From Anaerolineae bacterium (GTDB taxonomy: Bacteria; Chloroflexota; Anaerolineae; Aggregatilineales; Phototrophicaceae): a DNA stretch of 37,927 nt. The DNA is taken from positions 1-37,927 of the forward strand of contig JALHOR010000046.1 in NCBI GenBank assembly GCA_022842885.1. Direction: 5' to 3'. Position numbers and translations under genes: made by a program. Each line of letters starts with the position of its first letter. Position 1 is the stretch's first letter. A model generated the notes under the pieces. That model ran no database searches. It saw only the letters and a program-made list of their open reading frames with translations, and was not told the DNA's origin. Positions 18,372 through 25,288 of this stretch are shown piece after piece.

Positions 18372-19664
18372 ATGCAAGACGCACACTATCTCAAGCACGA
18401 TTGGCAAACAAATCCACGCTGGCACGGCATCACCCGCCCCTATAGCCCGGACGATGTTCTTTCCTTGCGCGGCAGCATCAAAATTGAATATACACTGGCA
18501 CGCATGGGCGCAGACCGTTTGTGGCACTTGCTCAACACAGAAAATTATGTCAATGCGCTGGGGGCTTTAACCGGAAATCAAGCCATTCAGCAAGTGCAAG
18601 CGGGCTTAAAAGCTATTTATTGCAGCGGCTGGCAAACTGCTGCCGATGCCAACGTTGCCGGACAGATGTACCCTGACCAGAGTTTGTATCCTGCCAATAG
18701 TGTGCCAGATTTGATTAAACGCCTGAACAACGCGCTCATGCGTGCCGACCAAATTCAGCATCAAACTGGCAAAGGCAATATGTATTGGTTCGCGCCGATT
18801 GTTGCCGATGCTGAAGCCGGTTTTGGCGGAAATCTGAACACTTATGAACTGACCAAAGCCATGATTGAGGCGGGTGTTGCCGGCATTCATTATGAAGACC
18901 AGCTTTCATCAGCGAAAAAATGTGGACATTTGGGGGGCAAAGTGCTTGTTCCCACCCAAGAGGCAGTGCAAAAATTGGTGGCAGCCCGCCTAGCCGCCGA
19001 TGTGTTGGACGTGCCAACATTGATTATTGCTCGGACTGATGCTGATTCGGCAACTCTCATCACCAGCGATATTGATGAGCGTGACAGGCACTTCATCACC
19101 AGAGAACGTACCAGCGAAGGTTTTTACGCCGTTCATCACGGTATAGAAGCCGCCATCGCTCGCGGGTTGGCATATGCCCCAGTGGCAGATATGCTCTGGA
19201 TGGAAACATCGCACCCGGATTTAGACGAAGCCCGTACTTTTGCCGAAGCGATTCATGCCCAATTTCCCGGCAAAATGCTAATGTATAACTGCTCACCATC
19301 ATTCAATTGGAGCAGCAATCTTGATGCAACCACCATTGCCAAATTCCAACGTGAATTAGGCGCGATGGGCTATAAATTCCAATTTATCACCCTAGCAGGT
19401 TTTCATGCGCTCAATTTGAGCATGTTTGAATTGGCAGTGGGCTATCGTGAGCGTGGCATGACCGCTTATGCCGCTTTACAAGACCGCGAATTCGAGCTAG
19501 AAAAAAGCATGGGCTATAAAGCCGTCAAACATCAAAGTTTCGTGGGAACAGGGTACTTTGATGTGGTGCAGAATATCATCACCAGCGGCACAGCCTCCAC
19601 CACAGCACTCGCTGGCTCCACCGAAACTAAGCAATTCGAGACTTTGACACCATTAACAGTTTAA
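18372..19664 (+). CDS. aceA: Isocitrate lyase
   Basis: A 430-aa isocitrate lyase that cleaves isocitrate to succinate and glyoxylate, the first step of the glyoxylate shunt. The catalytic signature KKCGH (in [14 protein letters not shown]) at about residues 181-185 is intact, with GWQTAADAN and the metal-binding [10 protein letters not shown] before it and [12 protein letters not shown] after it. The ATG at 18372 has a CGGAG ribosome binding site about 10 nt upstream; an upstream in-frame start adds non-conserved residues. It acts with malate synthase just upstream. Confidence 0.97.
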   Translation: MQDAHYLKHDWQTNPRWHGITRPYSPDDVLSLRGSIKIEYTLARMGADRLWHLLNTENYVNALGALTGNQAIQQVQAGLKAIYCSGWQTAADANVAGQMYPDQSLYPANSVPDLIKRLNNALMRADQIQHQTGKGNMYWFAPIVADAEAGFGGNLNTYELTKAMIEAGVAGIHYEDQLSSAKKCGHLGGKVLVPTQEAVQKLVAARLAADVLDVPTLIIARTDADSATLITSDIDERDRHFITRERTSEGFYAVHHGIEAAIARGLAYAPVADMLWMETSHPDLDEARTFAEAIHAQFPGKMLMYNCSPSFNWSSNLDATTIAKFQRELGAMGYKFQFITLAGFHALNLSMFELAVGYRERGMTAYAALQDREFELEKSMGYKAVKHQSFVGTGYFDVVQNIITSGTASTTALAGSTETKQFETLTPLTV

Positions 19665-19691
19665 TCAACCCAAAAACTAGCACCCTTTCAT

Positions 19692-19714
19692 GGGCGGGGA
19701 ACACAGCCCCGCCT
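19692..19714 (+). terminator. GC-rich hairpin after aceA
   Basis: GGCGGGG (19693-19699) pairs with CCCCGCC (19107 offset: 19707-19713) around a 7-nt loop, about 30 bp after the aceA stop. There is no clear T-tract. The remaining 200 bp up to dprA hold no recognisable gene. Confidence 0.55.
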
Positions 19715-19917
19715 ATACGAAAATCCTCCTTTAGGCATGAGCAATTTTATTCGCTTGCTCATTAGGCGAATGAAAACCGTTGCTAGTTCCATGCGATAAA
19801 CCCCCGCGCTCTGCTTGACATAGTTAAGAAACCCCTGCTATCCTGTTCGCTGAGGCGAAGATAAAAGCAAAACTTCGCTGTAGAGTTTTCATCCATATCT
19901 TTTCGATAGGGCTGGCG

Positions 19918-20053
19918 TTGGAGGAACATCATTATTGGCTTGGCTTAACGTTGATGCAGGGCATTGGCACAATGCGCGTCAAACAATTGCTGCATGTATT
20001 TGGCAGCGCAGAACGCGCTTGGCACGCTCCCGACACTGATTTACGCGCCGCCG
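19918..20053 (+). pseudogene. dprA: dprA, 5' fragment interrupted by the mobile element
   Basis: The first 45 codons of dprA (EEHHYWLGLTLMQGIG, then RVKQLLHVFGSAERAWH): the N-terminal helix-hairpin-helix/SAM-like part of the DNA-processing protein. A TTG at 19918 is the likely start. The frame runs into the mobile element after residues DLRAA and meets a stop at 20160, giving an 80-aa hybrid with 35 foreign residues. The remainder of the gene continues at 27139. Joining 19918-20053 to 27139-28091 restores one 362-codon reading frame (DLRAA-GLPDAT). Confidence 0.92.
20049..20053. repeat. Target-site duplication, left copy (CGCCG)
   Basis: CGCCG directly before the element's first base; the same five bases occur at 27134-27138 directly after its last base. 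Only one copy is needed for an intact dprA frame, which proves duplication on insertion. Confidence 0.9.
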
Positions 20054-20083
20054 TGAGAATACAAAAAAATTCGCGCTACACTT
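20054..20083 (+). repeat. Left terminal inverted repeat
   Basis: Starts TGAGAATACAAA and ends CGCTACAC-TT. It matches the inverted right end with a few substitutions and a 2-nt gap: TGAG-x-A-x-ACAAA-xx-AA-x-T, then GCTACAC. The 5'-TG end is typical of Mu/Tn7/retroviral-type DDE recombinases. Confidence 0.85.
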
Positions 20084-20150
20084 TTATTAAATCCCTGTTA
20101 AAAACAGTCCGCAAGTCCGTTTTTGTAGGCTTTTTTGCTCTCTACAAACA

Positions 20151-20159
20151 TTTGTTCTA
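20151..20159 (+). promoter_or_regulatory. TTTGTTCTA motif, copy 1
   Basis: TTTGTTCTA preceded by AACA. A second copy lies exactly 42 bp downstream (20193-20201), about four helical turns. It is a possible binding site for a regulator or replication protein. Confidence 0.45.
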
Positions 20160-20192
20160 ATCACCACATTTATTATTTTAATCTGGGGAACT

Positions 20193-20201
20193 TTTGTTCT
20201 A
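20193..20201 (+). promoter_or_regulatory. TTTGTTCTA motif, copy 2
   Basis: Same 9-mer as at 20151 and followed, like it, by ATC. It lies within the AT-rich part of the control region. Confidence 0.45.
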
Positions 20202-20278
20202 ATCCTGCCGCCGCGCTTATTACGTTCACATAATTTATCTCTGTAGAAAAAACAGCACCAAGAGTGAGTTGAGCCGAG

Positions 20279-20328
20279 CCGGAAGCCCTTCACTTTTCTA
20301 CCGCGTAGCGAAATGGCTTTACTTCCGG
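20279..20328. repeat. Inverted repeat CCGGAAG...CTTCCGG
   Basis: CCGGAAG at 20279-20285 pairs with CTTCCGG at 20322-20328; further pairing of GCC with GGC extends it. It is the first of the three hairpins of the control region. Confidence 0.6.
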
Positions 20329-20342
20329 GACGGTGCGTAGCA

Positions 20343-20449
20343 TCCCGCCGCCCGTGCTACAATGGCAATCGGTGAGGCTGTTCTCCTCTAGCACCAATCG
20401 CTTCGTCTCGCCTCGCCTTGTCCTTTCAATGCACGGGCAATAGGCGGGA
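20343..20449. repeat. Long hairpin with internal stem, candidate packaging signal or origin
   Basis: TCCCGCC-GCCCGTGC (20343-20357) pairs along its whole length with 20431-20449, whose complement reads TCCCGCC-TATT-GCCCGTGC: a 15-bp stem with one 4-nt bulge. The enclosed 73 nt contains a smaller hairpin (GGTG-AGG pairing with CCT-CACC near 20371-20396). The size and stability resemble filamentous phage packaging-signal hairpins. Confidence 0.65.
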
Positions 20450-20511
20450 AAGTCAAGCCTGAGCGGGTTACGTTCTCCTTCTTCCTTCTGTATCATTAAT
20501 ATAATGTAGAC

Positions 20512-20520
20512 TTTATTCTA
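20512..20520 (+). promoter_or_regulatory. TTTATTCTA motif, copy 3 (one mismatch)
   Basis: Immediately upstream of the -35 box and 21 bp (two helical turns) before copy 4. It has one change from TTTGTTCTA. Confidence 0.4.
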
Positions 20521-20550
20521 TTGACATTAACATTTGTTCTATTCTATGCT
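20521..20550 (+). promoter_or_regulatory. Phage promoter with operator-like motif in its spacer
   Basis: TTGACA (20521-20526), an 18-bp spacer, then TATGCT (20545-20550). A TTTGTTCTA copy occupies 20533-20541 inside the spacer, so a protein binding this motif would block RNA polymerase. It would drive the ssDNA-binding and coat genes. Confidence 0.6.
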
Positions 20551-20554
20551 TTAT

Positions 20555-20614
20555 GTATGCCTCCGCCGCCTGCACGAGCGTTTTTGAGCGCAGTGCAGGC
20601 GGTAGCCTGCATAC
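20555..20614 (+). repeat. Hairpin in the leader of the phage operon
   Basis: CCGCCTGCAC (20566-20575) pairs perfectly with GTGCAGGCGG (20593-20602), and GTATGC (20555-20560) with GCATAC (20609-20614), separated by a small internal loop. It lies at the expected transcript start; it could be an attenuator, an origin or a packaging hairpin. Confidence 0.65.
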
Positions 20615-20651
20615 TATCGTGTTTTTTCGTTTTTATGAAGGGGGTCGCCCT

Positions 20652-20945
20652 ATGATGATTGACATTGACAAAGCCATTATCACCGATATTTACCAGACTG
20701 CTCCGACTGATAAGTATCCGGGTCGCCTATATTGCTCATTGTTGACAGATGATAGCAATATGCGTGTTTCTGTGATTGGTGGCACAGAAGAAAAACTCCG
20801 TTCCGTTTCTCTCACGCCTGTTTCTATTCAAGCCAAACTGTTGTGTCGCAAGATTGGCACGGGGCAAGTGTTGGAATTGCACAATCCGGTCATTCGTGTT
20901 CGTGGTGTATCTCCGCAGCCACAAGTAGAAAAATCTCAACCTTAG
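20652..20945 (+). CDS. Phage small protein, candidate ssDNA-binding protein (gV-like position)
   Basis: A 97-aa protein, predicted to be mostly beta-strand (GRLYCSLLTDDSNMRVSVIGG, then VSIQAKLLCRKIGTGQVLEL) with a flexible Pro/Gln/Lys tail. It has no signal peptide or membrane helix. Its size and place, directly before the coat genes, match gene V of filamentous phages, which coats viral ssDNA. I see no diagnostic motif, so the function rests on position and predicted fold. AAGGGGG lies about 8 nt before the ATG at 20652. A longer reading from 20553 covers the leader hairpin and is unlikely. Confidence 0.55.
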   Translation: MMIDIDKAIITDIYQTAPTDKYPGRLYCSLLTDDSNMRVSVIGGTEEKLRSVSLTPVSIQAKLLCRKIGTGQVLELHNPVIRVRGVSPQPQVEKSQP

Positions 20946-21001
20946 GGAATTTCGGGTGTTTGCCCGTTTCCAATTCATTTATTTAGCGAGGTGATGCCGT
21001 T

Positions 21002-21151
21002 ATGACTGGTTTTGCTACCATCGCCGAAATGATTACCGCTGTTACTGATATGGTCAACGATACCAATTTGTTGCCCATCGCATTCGTTGTTGCGGTAGTC
21101 TCCGTTGCCACCTATTTTCTTCGTGGTTCTATCAAGGGCGTGAAGAACTAG
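21002..21151 (+). CDS. Major coat protein-like peptide (pVIII-like)
   Basis: A 49-aa protein with the classic pVIII layout: an amphipathic, mildly acidic N-terminal half (FATIAEMITAVTDMVNDTN), a membrane helix (LLPIAFVVAVVSVATYFL) and a short basic end (RGSIKGVKN) that would face the phage DNA. There is no cleavable signal peptide, as in phage Pf3. GAGGTGAT precedes the ATG. A terminator-like hairpin follows directly, as it follows gene VIII in Ff phages. The gene is too short for ordinary gene calling. Confidence 0.75.
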   Translation: MTGFATIAEMITAVTDMVNDTNLLPIAFVVAVVSVATYFLRGSIKGVKN

Positions 21152-21162
21152 TGGCGTTGTTT

Positions 21163-21186
21163 GCGCGGCTTATGCCGCGCTTTCTA
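21163..21186 (+). terminator. Terminator after the coat-protein gene
   Basis: GCGCGGC (21163-21169), loop TTAT, GCCGCGC (21174-21180), then TTTCTATTT. A stable 7-bp GC stem with a T-rich tail, at the place of the central terminator of Ff genomes. It would make upstream transcripts (coat, ssDNA-binding) more abundant than downstream ones. Confidence 0.75.
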
Positions 21187-21203
21187 TTTAATGAGGTGAT
21201 CAT

Positions 21204-21332
21204 ATGACGTCTGTTGAAATACTTTCTCTGGCGCAAGCATTTCTCAATTCGATGGGTTTAATGCCTATCATTTTCGCAGCGGCTGTAGCAATGGTGGCGT
21301 TGGCTGTCTATAACAAGTTTTTTAAGGATTAG
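21204..21332 (+). CDS. Second coat-like small membrane peptide
   Basis: A 42-aa protein: a short polar N-terminal helix (TSVEILSLAQAFLNSMG), a hydrophobic helix (LMPIIFAAAVAMVALAVY) and a basic tip (NKFFKD). It uses the same GAGGTGAT ribosome binding site as the 49-aa peptide. It may be a second major coat subunit or a minor cap protein like pVII/pIX. It ends 2 bp before the next ATG. Confidence 0.65.
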   Translation: MTSVEILSLAQAFLNSMGLMPIIFAAAVAMVALAVYNKFFKD

Positions 21333-21334
21333 TC

Positions 21335-22033
21335 ATGCGGTATTTTACTGTTATGGCTTTTCTTTTCGTTGCTGGTGTTGCTCGTGCTGCTGTCTTGAGC
21401 ACGGGTTATTATCAATTTGAGTCAAACCCTGATGTTACAATTTTATCTGGTAATTGGTATACGTATGCACCTATTAGTAATCAATATTATTATACTACTG
21501 ATATTAATGCGTCTCTTTCTTTCCAGTTTTCCGGTCAATTCTTGTTAATTTATCGTCTCGTTGGTTATTCTTATCTTAACGGCAATATGCAAGTTTGTAT
21601 TAATTCTTCTTGTTCTCTTATTACAAATACAGCTAGTATTATTGATGCTCAATACCCTGCTTCTTTTGACGCTGGCTCTGTTGGTACTCATACAGTTACT
21701 ATCACTAATATATCTTCTCCCTATCTTTATCTAGACTCGTTTCTTGTTATGTCTAGTTATATTCCGGCACCGGGTGGTGGTTCTGGCGGCACTTTTTCTG
21801 GCTTAGCCAACGCTCAAGATGGTCTGACGTATGCGTTTGGCGTTATGTTTTTCGCTATGATTTTAGCGTCATATCGCTTTTACTGGCAAGCGACAATTTA
21901 CGCTATTATTATGATTGTGACACCCTTCTATAGTGCCAGTATAGATATGGTGTGGTTGTTCTATGCGTCGTTTTTCTCAGTGGGATTGGTCTATTTGGCT
22001 GGCGTTTATCATGCTTCTCGTGCTGGTGTCTGA
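21335..22033 (+). CDS. Phage surface protein with signal peptide, Gly-rich linker and C-terminal membrane helices
   Basis: A 232-aa protein. Residues 1-18 form a signal peptide (cleavage near ARA-AV). An extracellular beta-rich domain, rich in Tyr/Ser/Asn, follows to about residue 145. Then comes a glycine linker (APGGGSGGT) and three hydrophobic helices from about residue 160 on (AFGVMFFAMILASY, TIYAIIMIVTPFY, WLFYASFFSVGLVYLAGVY). The signal + ectodomain + Gly linker + membrane anchor order recalls the minor coat proteins pIII/pVI. It overlaps the next gene by 71 bp. T-ending codons dominate. No homolog family is recognised. Confidence 0.6.
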   Translation: MRYFTVMAFLFVAGVARAAVLSTGYYQFESNPDVTILSGNWYTYAPISNQYYYTTDINASLSFQFSGQFLLIYRLVGYSYLNGNMQVCINSSCSLITNTASIIDAQYPASFDAGSVGTHTVTITNISSPYLYLDSFLVMSSYIPAPGGGSGGTFSGLANAQDGLTYAFGVMFFAMILASYRFYWQATIYAIIMIVTPFYSASIDMVWLFYASFFSVGLVYLAGVYHASRAGV

Positions 22034-23207
22034 TGAAGTGGTTGCTCAAACGTCTACTCCGGCAACAGCTACGGCAACTAGGACGCCTAATCCTCTTACT
22101 GTTGCTGCTCCTTATACTCCGACTCTTTCAGGAACGGCTACTGCTGCTGCTTCCGTTACTCCCGGATTTGCTATACAAAATGGTTGTCCCGTAGGCGGTG
22201 TTTCATCTGATAATGTCTCTTATGAATATCAGATTTCTTGCCGTGCTTGTATGAATGACTCGCAATATCAGCCTACGTATGCTTATCCTACGTCGGTTAT
22301 TCCGACCTTTTCCCTCGCATCTCCTATTCCTGCTACGGCTACGCGCACTCCTACGCATACTCCTACTACTACTCCGGTTGCTTCTGGCACGCCTTCAACT
22401 TGGTCCTGCACTTGGGATTTTACTGTTTCTGCATCAAGTCCGAATTGGACTATCGTGCTTGGTAATTATAGTCCCGGTGTTGGTTATGTGTATGTAGATC
22501 ACTATGGTCCTAGTTTATCTCGTCAAGTTCTGATTTCTACTAGCATTAATCGTACTGTTAATACAGTTCGCATGTACTTTAATCTTACAAAAAATTATTA
22601 TGCTAATCCGAATGCTATGTATTCTTATCTAATGTTTATTAATGGTAGTATATATGGTATCAATTCTAATCTTGCTCAAGATATCGATACCTCGCTTGTT
22701 TGGTTTGGCAATCAGAATATTTCATCATTGTCTCCATCTGTTGTATCATCTCATGACAATGTTGCTCCTTATAATCAGGTTGGTGGTTACGCTGCTATAA
22801 CAGGTATGGAGATATCTGGTTCTGGTTCTAATCCGTTTACATTGCATTCTGGCATGTCGTGTACTGGTCCCACTTCTACTCCATCACCCACTGCTACCCC
22901 ATTGCCTACATCTACGCCTATCGGTTATGTCGATTGCACACGTCCTGACCGCTATCCATCCAATTATTCACCTATTATTGATTTTGTCCCTGATTTTGAG
23001 ATTGTTTTATCTCAGTGTTTCCGTGTTCTCCCTCAAATAGATTTTAGCGTAGACATCATTTCATTTGATTTTGAATTCCCCGGATTGGACTTATGCATTC
23101 AATTTCGGCGTTTGCCATCACTTGCTCTTTTCGGTATTTCCATACCTTCATCCGTGTTTTTAATACCCGTTGTCGCGTGGGTTTTGCGTCGCCTTTTACA
23201 GTTCTAA
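21963..23207 (+). CDS. Candidate adsorption (pIII-like) protein with Thr/Pro linkers
   Basis: A 414-aa protein. It has a signal peptide (cleavage after VVA, about residue 28), then Thr/Pro-rich linkers at about 30-50, 118-140 and 300-318, separating folded segments rich in Asn/Ser/Tyr. The C-terminal helix (FGISIPSSVFLIPVVAWVL) and basic tip (RRLLQF) form a membrane anchor. This is the topology of filamentous phage pIII, which binds the host receptor and ends assembly, and the gene sits in the matching place. Thr/Pro linkers of this kind are also common in secreted Anaerolineae proteins. Several Cys are present in the ectodomain. Confidence 0.65.
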   Translation: MRRFSQWDWSIWLAFIMLLVLVSDEVVAQTSTPATATATRTPNPLTVAAPYTPTLSGTATAAASVTPGFAIQNGCPVGGVSSDNVSYEYQISCRACMNDSQYQPTYAYPTSVIPTFSLASPIPATATRTPTHTPTTTPVASGTPSTWSCTWDFTVSASSPNWTIVLGNYSPGVGYVYVDHYGPSLSRQVLISTSINRTVNTVRMYFNLTKNYYANPNAMYSYLMFINGSIYGINSNLAQDIDTSLVWFGNQNISSLSPSVVSSHDNVAPYNQVGGYAAITGMEISGSGSNPFTLHSGMSCTGPTSTPSPTATPLPTSTPIGYVDCTRPDRYPSNYSPIIDFVPDFEIVLSQCFRVLPQIDFSVDIISFDFEFPGLDLCIQFRRLPSLALFGISIPSSVFLIPVVAWVLRRLLQF

Positions 23208-23217
23208 TGGAGGATAT

Positions 23218-23343
23218 ATGCAACCTTATCAATTGATAGTGCCGATGCCGTATGACCCACTTTTGCCTGTGTTGATTGGGTTTATCGTGGTTTTTGTCGC
23301 AGTTCGTGTCGTTGTCCGTCTCTGGGATTTGGTAGGTGTCTAA
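23218..23343 (+). CDS. Small membrane peptide (pVI-like position)
   Basis: A 41-aa peptide with one membrane helix (LLPVLIGFIVVFVAVRVVVRLW). GGAGG lies 5 nt before its ATG. Its stop overlaps the ATPase start (TAATG), indicating translational coupling. Its position between the pIII-like and pI-like genes is that of gene VI, but it is shorter than known pVI (about 110 aa). Confidence 0.65.
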   Translation: MQPYQLIVPMPYDPLLPVLIGFIVVFVAVRVVVRLWDLVGV

Positions 23344-24113
23344 TGCTTATTCATGCCGCGAATGTGCTTAATTATGCTCGTAATTATCGTGTTTGTTATC
23401 TTGGCGGTCGTTATGGGGGTGGTAAAACATCATTTGCTTTCCGTCTGGCGTATGACTTATGTCAGTACTATGGTTTTCGGTACATTTTAAGCAATGTTCG
23501 CTCTGTCTGGAACACTGAGCCGCGTCATGTGACTCTGCGTGATGGTGTTTATATTGATGCTGTTTTTGTCTTGGACGAGGGCGGTATGTATCTTGATAAT
23601 GCGGCGCAGGCAAAGTCTTGGCTGGCATATCTACGTAAGCTTAATGCGGTCCTGATTTTACCGTCTACATTTCCTCCTGCCTTATTGATGCGGCGATTAA
23701 CGGTTCAGCGCACTCACAATTTTAATGCGTGGGGTCTGCCGCTTTGGGTATATGGGATTCGCTTGGATAGTGGCATTATTAAACAAACAGATTGGTGTGC
23801 ATGGTATTATCCAAGTGAGATTTATGGTATTTATGATACGGTGGGGATGCCGAGTCAAGCCAACGATCTACTTGATTACTTGCAAGATTGGACGAGGTCC
23901 GCCGCTAGTACATTGAATTATACGACATCATCGCGTTTAGTTTTGCCTTCTTCAGTCGATAATATGCAGATTCATTATGATTATCCTGCTGAAGCAGAAG
24001 TATCTGAGTCGGCTGCTTTTGATGCGTTGAACGATACGATGAGCGAGACGCAATATATCCTCGAGGATGTTCGGGCGGAGCTTATTGAGGCTGCTCATGA
24101 AGCTAGAAAATAA
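23343..24113 (+). CDS. Zot/pI-like assembly ATPase
   Basis: A 256-aa ATPase. The Walker A is GGRYGGGKTS (residues 21-30) and the Walker B is VFVLDEGG (74-81), followed by a segment that fits sensor regions of the Zot family (LRKLNAVLILPSTFPPALLMRR). Zot/pI proteins power filamentous phage assembly at the inner membrane. The length equals the cytoplasmic part of Ff pI (about 253 aa), and there is no membrane helix; the helix seems to be supplied by the overlapping next gene. MuB was considered as an alternative because the element has a Mu-like transposase, but the position and short AAA core fit Zot better. Confidence 0.75.
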   Translation: MLIHAANVLNYARNYRVCYLGGRYGGGKTSFAFRLAYDLCQYYGFRYILSNVRSVWNTEPRHVTLRDGVYIDAVFVLDEGGMYLDNAAQAKSWLAYLRKLNAVLILPSTFPPALLMRRLTVQRTHNFNAWGLPLWVYGIRLDSGIIKQTDWCAWYYPSEIYGIYDTVGMPSQANDLLDYLQDWTRSAASTLNYTTSSRLVLPSSVDNMQIHYDYPAEAEVSESAAFDALNDTMSETQYILEDVRAELIEAAHEARK

Positions 24114-24966
24114 ACGTCTATCTCGGTGGCTTAAAGCGGGTGGTTCGCTGCGTGCACCTTATCGTCGCCGCAAACGTTTAACGCGTTTGTATCCTTATAT
24201 GGCTTCATCTGGTAGTGAGGGCATATCTTATGTTTCACTTGCTTATCTATTCTGCTTTTGTTTGGTGATTGGCTGGTGGTTGAGCACCGCTAACAATGCG
24301 ATATCTGGTATGTTTTCATCTTCACCGACACAACAAGCGTTTATCCCAACGCCACGTCCTTTTTATACTCCTTCTCCAACCGTATTAATTTCTTCTGTTC
24401 TGTCCTCGACTGTTGCCTTGACTCCTTTACCAACCTTAACTAGTCGTTCTTTGCCTACGAGCGTGTCTACACTGTCTACGCGGCTGCTGCCGTTTACCCC
24501 GCCGCCAACACAAATGCCGTTTGTTTTTAGTGGACCAGCAGTTCCTTCATTTAATCTTTCCGGTTCTGGTTCTCAGTCTTTGTTGCCCACCTTTGTTTTT
24601 CCTAGTCCGCTGGTTCTGGCTACGTCCGTTCCTGCTGTGACTATTATTTATGTGCCTATTACGGAGATTTACTATGTTACGCCGACGAATACGCCGACCG
24701 CAACCTCCGCTCAAGTTACTCCACCATTACCAACAGATCTGGTGGCGGTCAATCCCACGTTATCGGTGTCAGCATCCCCAGATACCAGCTTGTCTCTCAC
24801 GTTATCGCCCACGCCCACGCTGACCGAGACGCCTACGCTGACTGAGACTCCCACGCCCACGCTGACTGAGACTCTCACGCCTACGCTGACTGAGACGCCC
24901 ACGCCCACGCTGACTGAGACTCCCACGCCCACGCTGACTGAAACAGCTACGGAGGTTATCCCATGA
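24097..24966 (+). CDS. Membrane-anchored Thr/Pro-rich protein, candidate detached pI C-terminal half (pXI-like)
   Basis: A 289-aa protein: a very basic cytoplasmic head (KRLSRWLKAGGS, YRRRKRLTR), one membrane helix at residues about 44-62 (ISYVSLAYLFCFCLVIGWWL), then an exported region rich in Thr/Pro/Ser with a tandem TLTETPTP repeat at its end. It overlaps the ATPase gene by 17 bp in the +1 frame. An upstream ATG at 24067 gives a longer form. In Ff phages pI has an ATPase, a helix and a periplasmic arm in one chain, and pXI is its C-terminal part; here the two parts look like separate genes. The long tail may cross a thick cell wall. Confidence 0.6.
   Translation: MKLENKRLSRWLKAGGSLRAPYRRRKRLTRLYPYMASSGSEGISYVSLAYLFCFCLVIGWWLSTANNAISGMFSSSPTQQAFIPTPRPFYTPSPTVLISSVLSSTVALTPLPTLTSRSLPTSVSTLSTRLLPFTPPPTQMPFVFSGPAVPSFNLSGSGSQSLLPTFVFPSPLVLATSVPAVTIIYVPITEIYYVTPTNTPTATSAQVTPPLPTDLVAVNPTLSVSASPDTSLSLTLSPTPTLTETPTLTETPTPTLTETLTPTLTETPTPTLTETPTPTLTETATEVIP
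24811..24945 (+). repeat. Tandem repeat encoding TLTETPTP units
   Basis: About five 24-bp or shortened units of ACGCTGACTGAGAC-CCCACGCCC lie in tandem at the end of the membrane-anchored gene. Such repeats expand and contract by slippage. Confidence 0.8.
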
Positions 24967-25028
24967 AAATAACATCATTTAATGAAGCTCTCGCATTGAT
25001 TGACCTTTACCTTTTTTTGGAGGTTTAT

Positions 25029-25286
25029 ATGCCAATGATTATTGTTTTCAATTCGATGCCGGGCGGTGTATCTTGTCCGCGTTGCAAGCGCACAAATACT
25101 GCGTCTGTTGAGCGCGTGACTGTTGATTTTCAGTCTGCTTATCCTCACTTAATTGATATTGTTCGTTGTGAGCTTTGCGGTCATGTATGGTCTTTCGGTC
25201 ATGATGTTAAGCATGGTCTTCAATATGAACATTCTTCCGGTGTTTATAAACTTGTTGATCTTGGTGCCCTGCAAGCTGATGAGTAG
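25029..25286 (+). CDS. Small zinc-ribbon protein
   Basis: An 85-aa protein with two Cys pairs: CPRC at about residues 16-19 and CELC at about residues 47-50, the spacing of a zinc ribbon, followed by GHVWSFGHD. The start at 25029 is set by GGAGG at 25019-25023, six nt before the ATG; an in-frame ATG at 24963 would overlap the previous stop but has no such site. It is the last gene of the rightward phage operon. The function is unknown; it could be a regulator or a DNA-binding accessory. Confidence 0.65.
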   Translation: MPMIIVFNSMPGGVSCPRCKRTNTASVERVTVDFQSAYPHLIDIVRCELCGHVWSFGHDVKHGLQYEHSSGVYKLVDLGALQADE

Positions 25287-25288
25287 AT

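Larger units (their letters stand above)
20084..20651. other. Non-coding control region of the phage: candidate origin/packaging hairpins
   Basis: About 570 bp without a credible gene. It holds three strong inverted repeats (20279-20328, 20343-20449, 20555-20614), four TTTGTTCTA-like motifs and a promoter. In filamentous phages the intergenic region carries the replication origins and the packaging signal as hairpins, so this is the best candidate for those functions. Assignment of individual hairpins is not possible from sequence alone. Confidence 0.6.

Noticed and set aside
20041..20160. An 80-aa protein from the dprA start into the element
   Set aside because: The last 35 residues are translated from the terminal repeat and control region; it is a truncated dprA, not a gene of its own.
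20553..20651. A longer N-terminus for the ssDNA-binding candidate
   Set aside because: It would be translated through the leader hairpin and lacks a ribosome binding site, while the ATG at 20652 has one.
23343..24113. The phage ATPase as a MuB-type target selector for the transposase
   Set aside because: It lies in the phage structural operon on the other strand, next to coat-like genes, and its Walker B context and size fit Zot/pI better than MuB.
24711..24932. A Val/Ser/Gly-repeat protein on the minus strand
   Set aside because: It is the reverse shadow of the Thr/Pro tandem repeat.
24811..24945. CRISPR-like array
   Set aside because: The 24-bp units are contiguous, in frame and without spacers; it is a coding tandem repeat.
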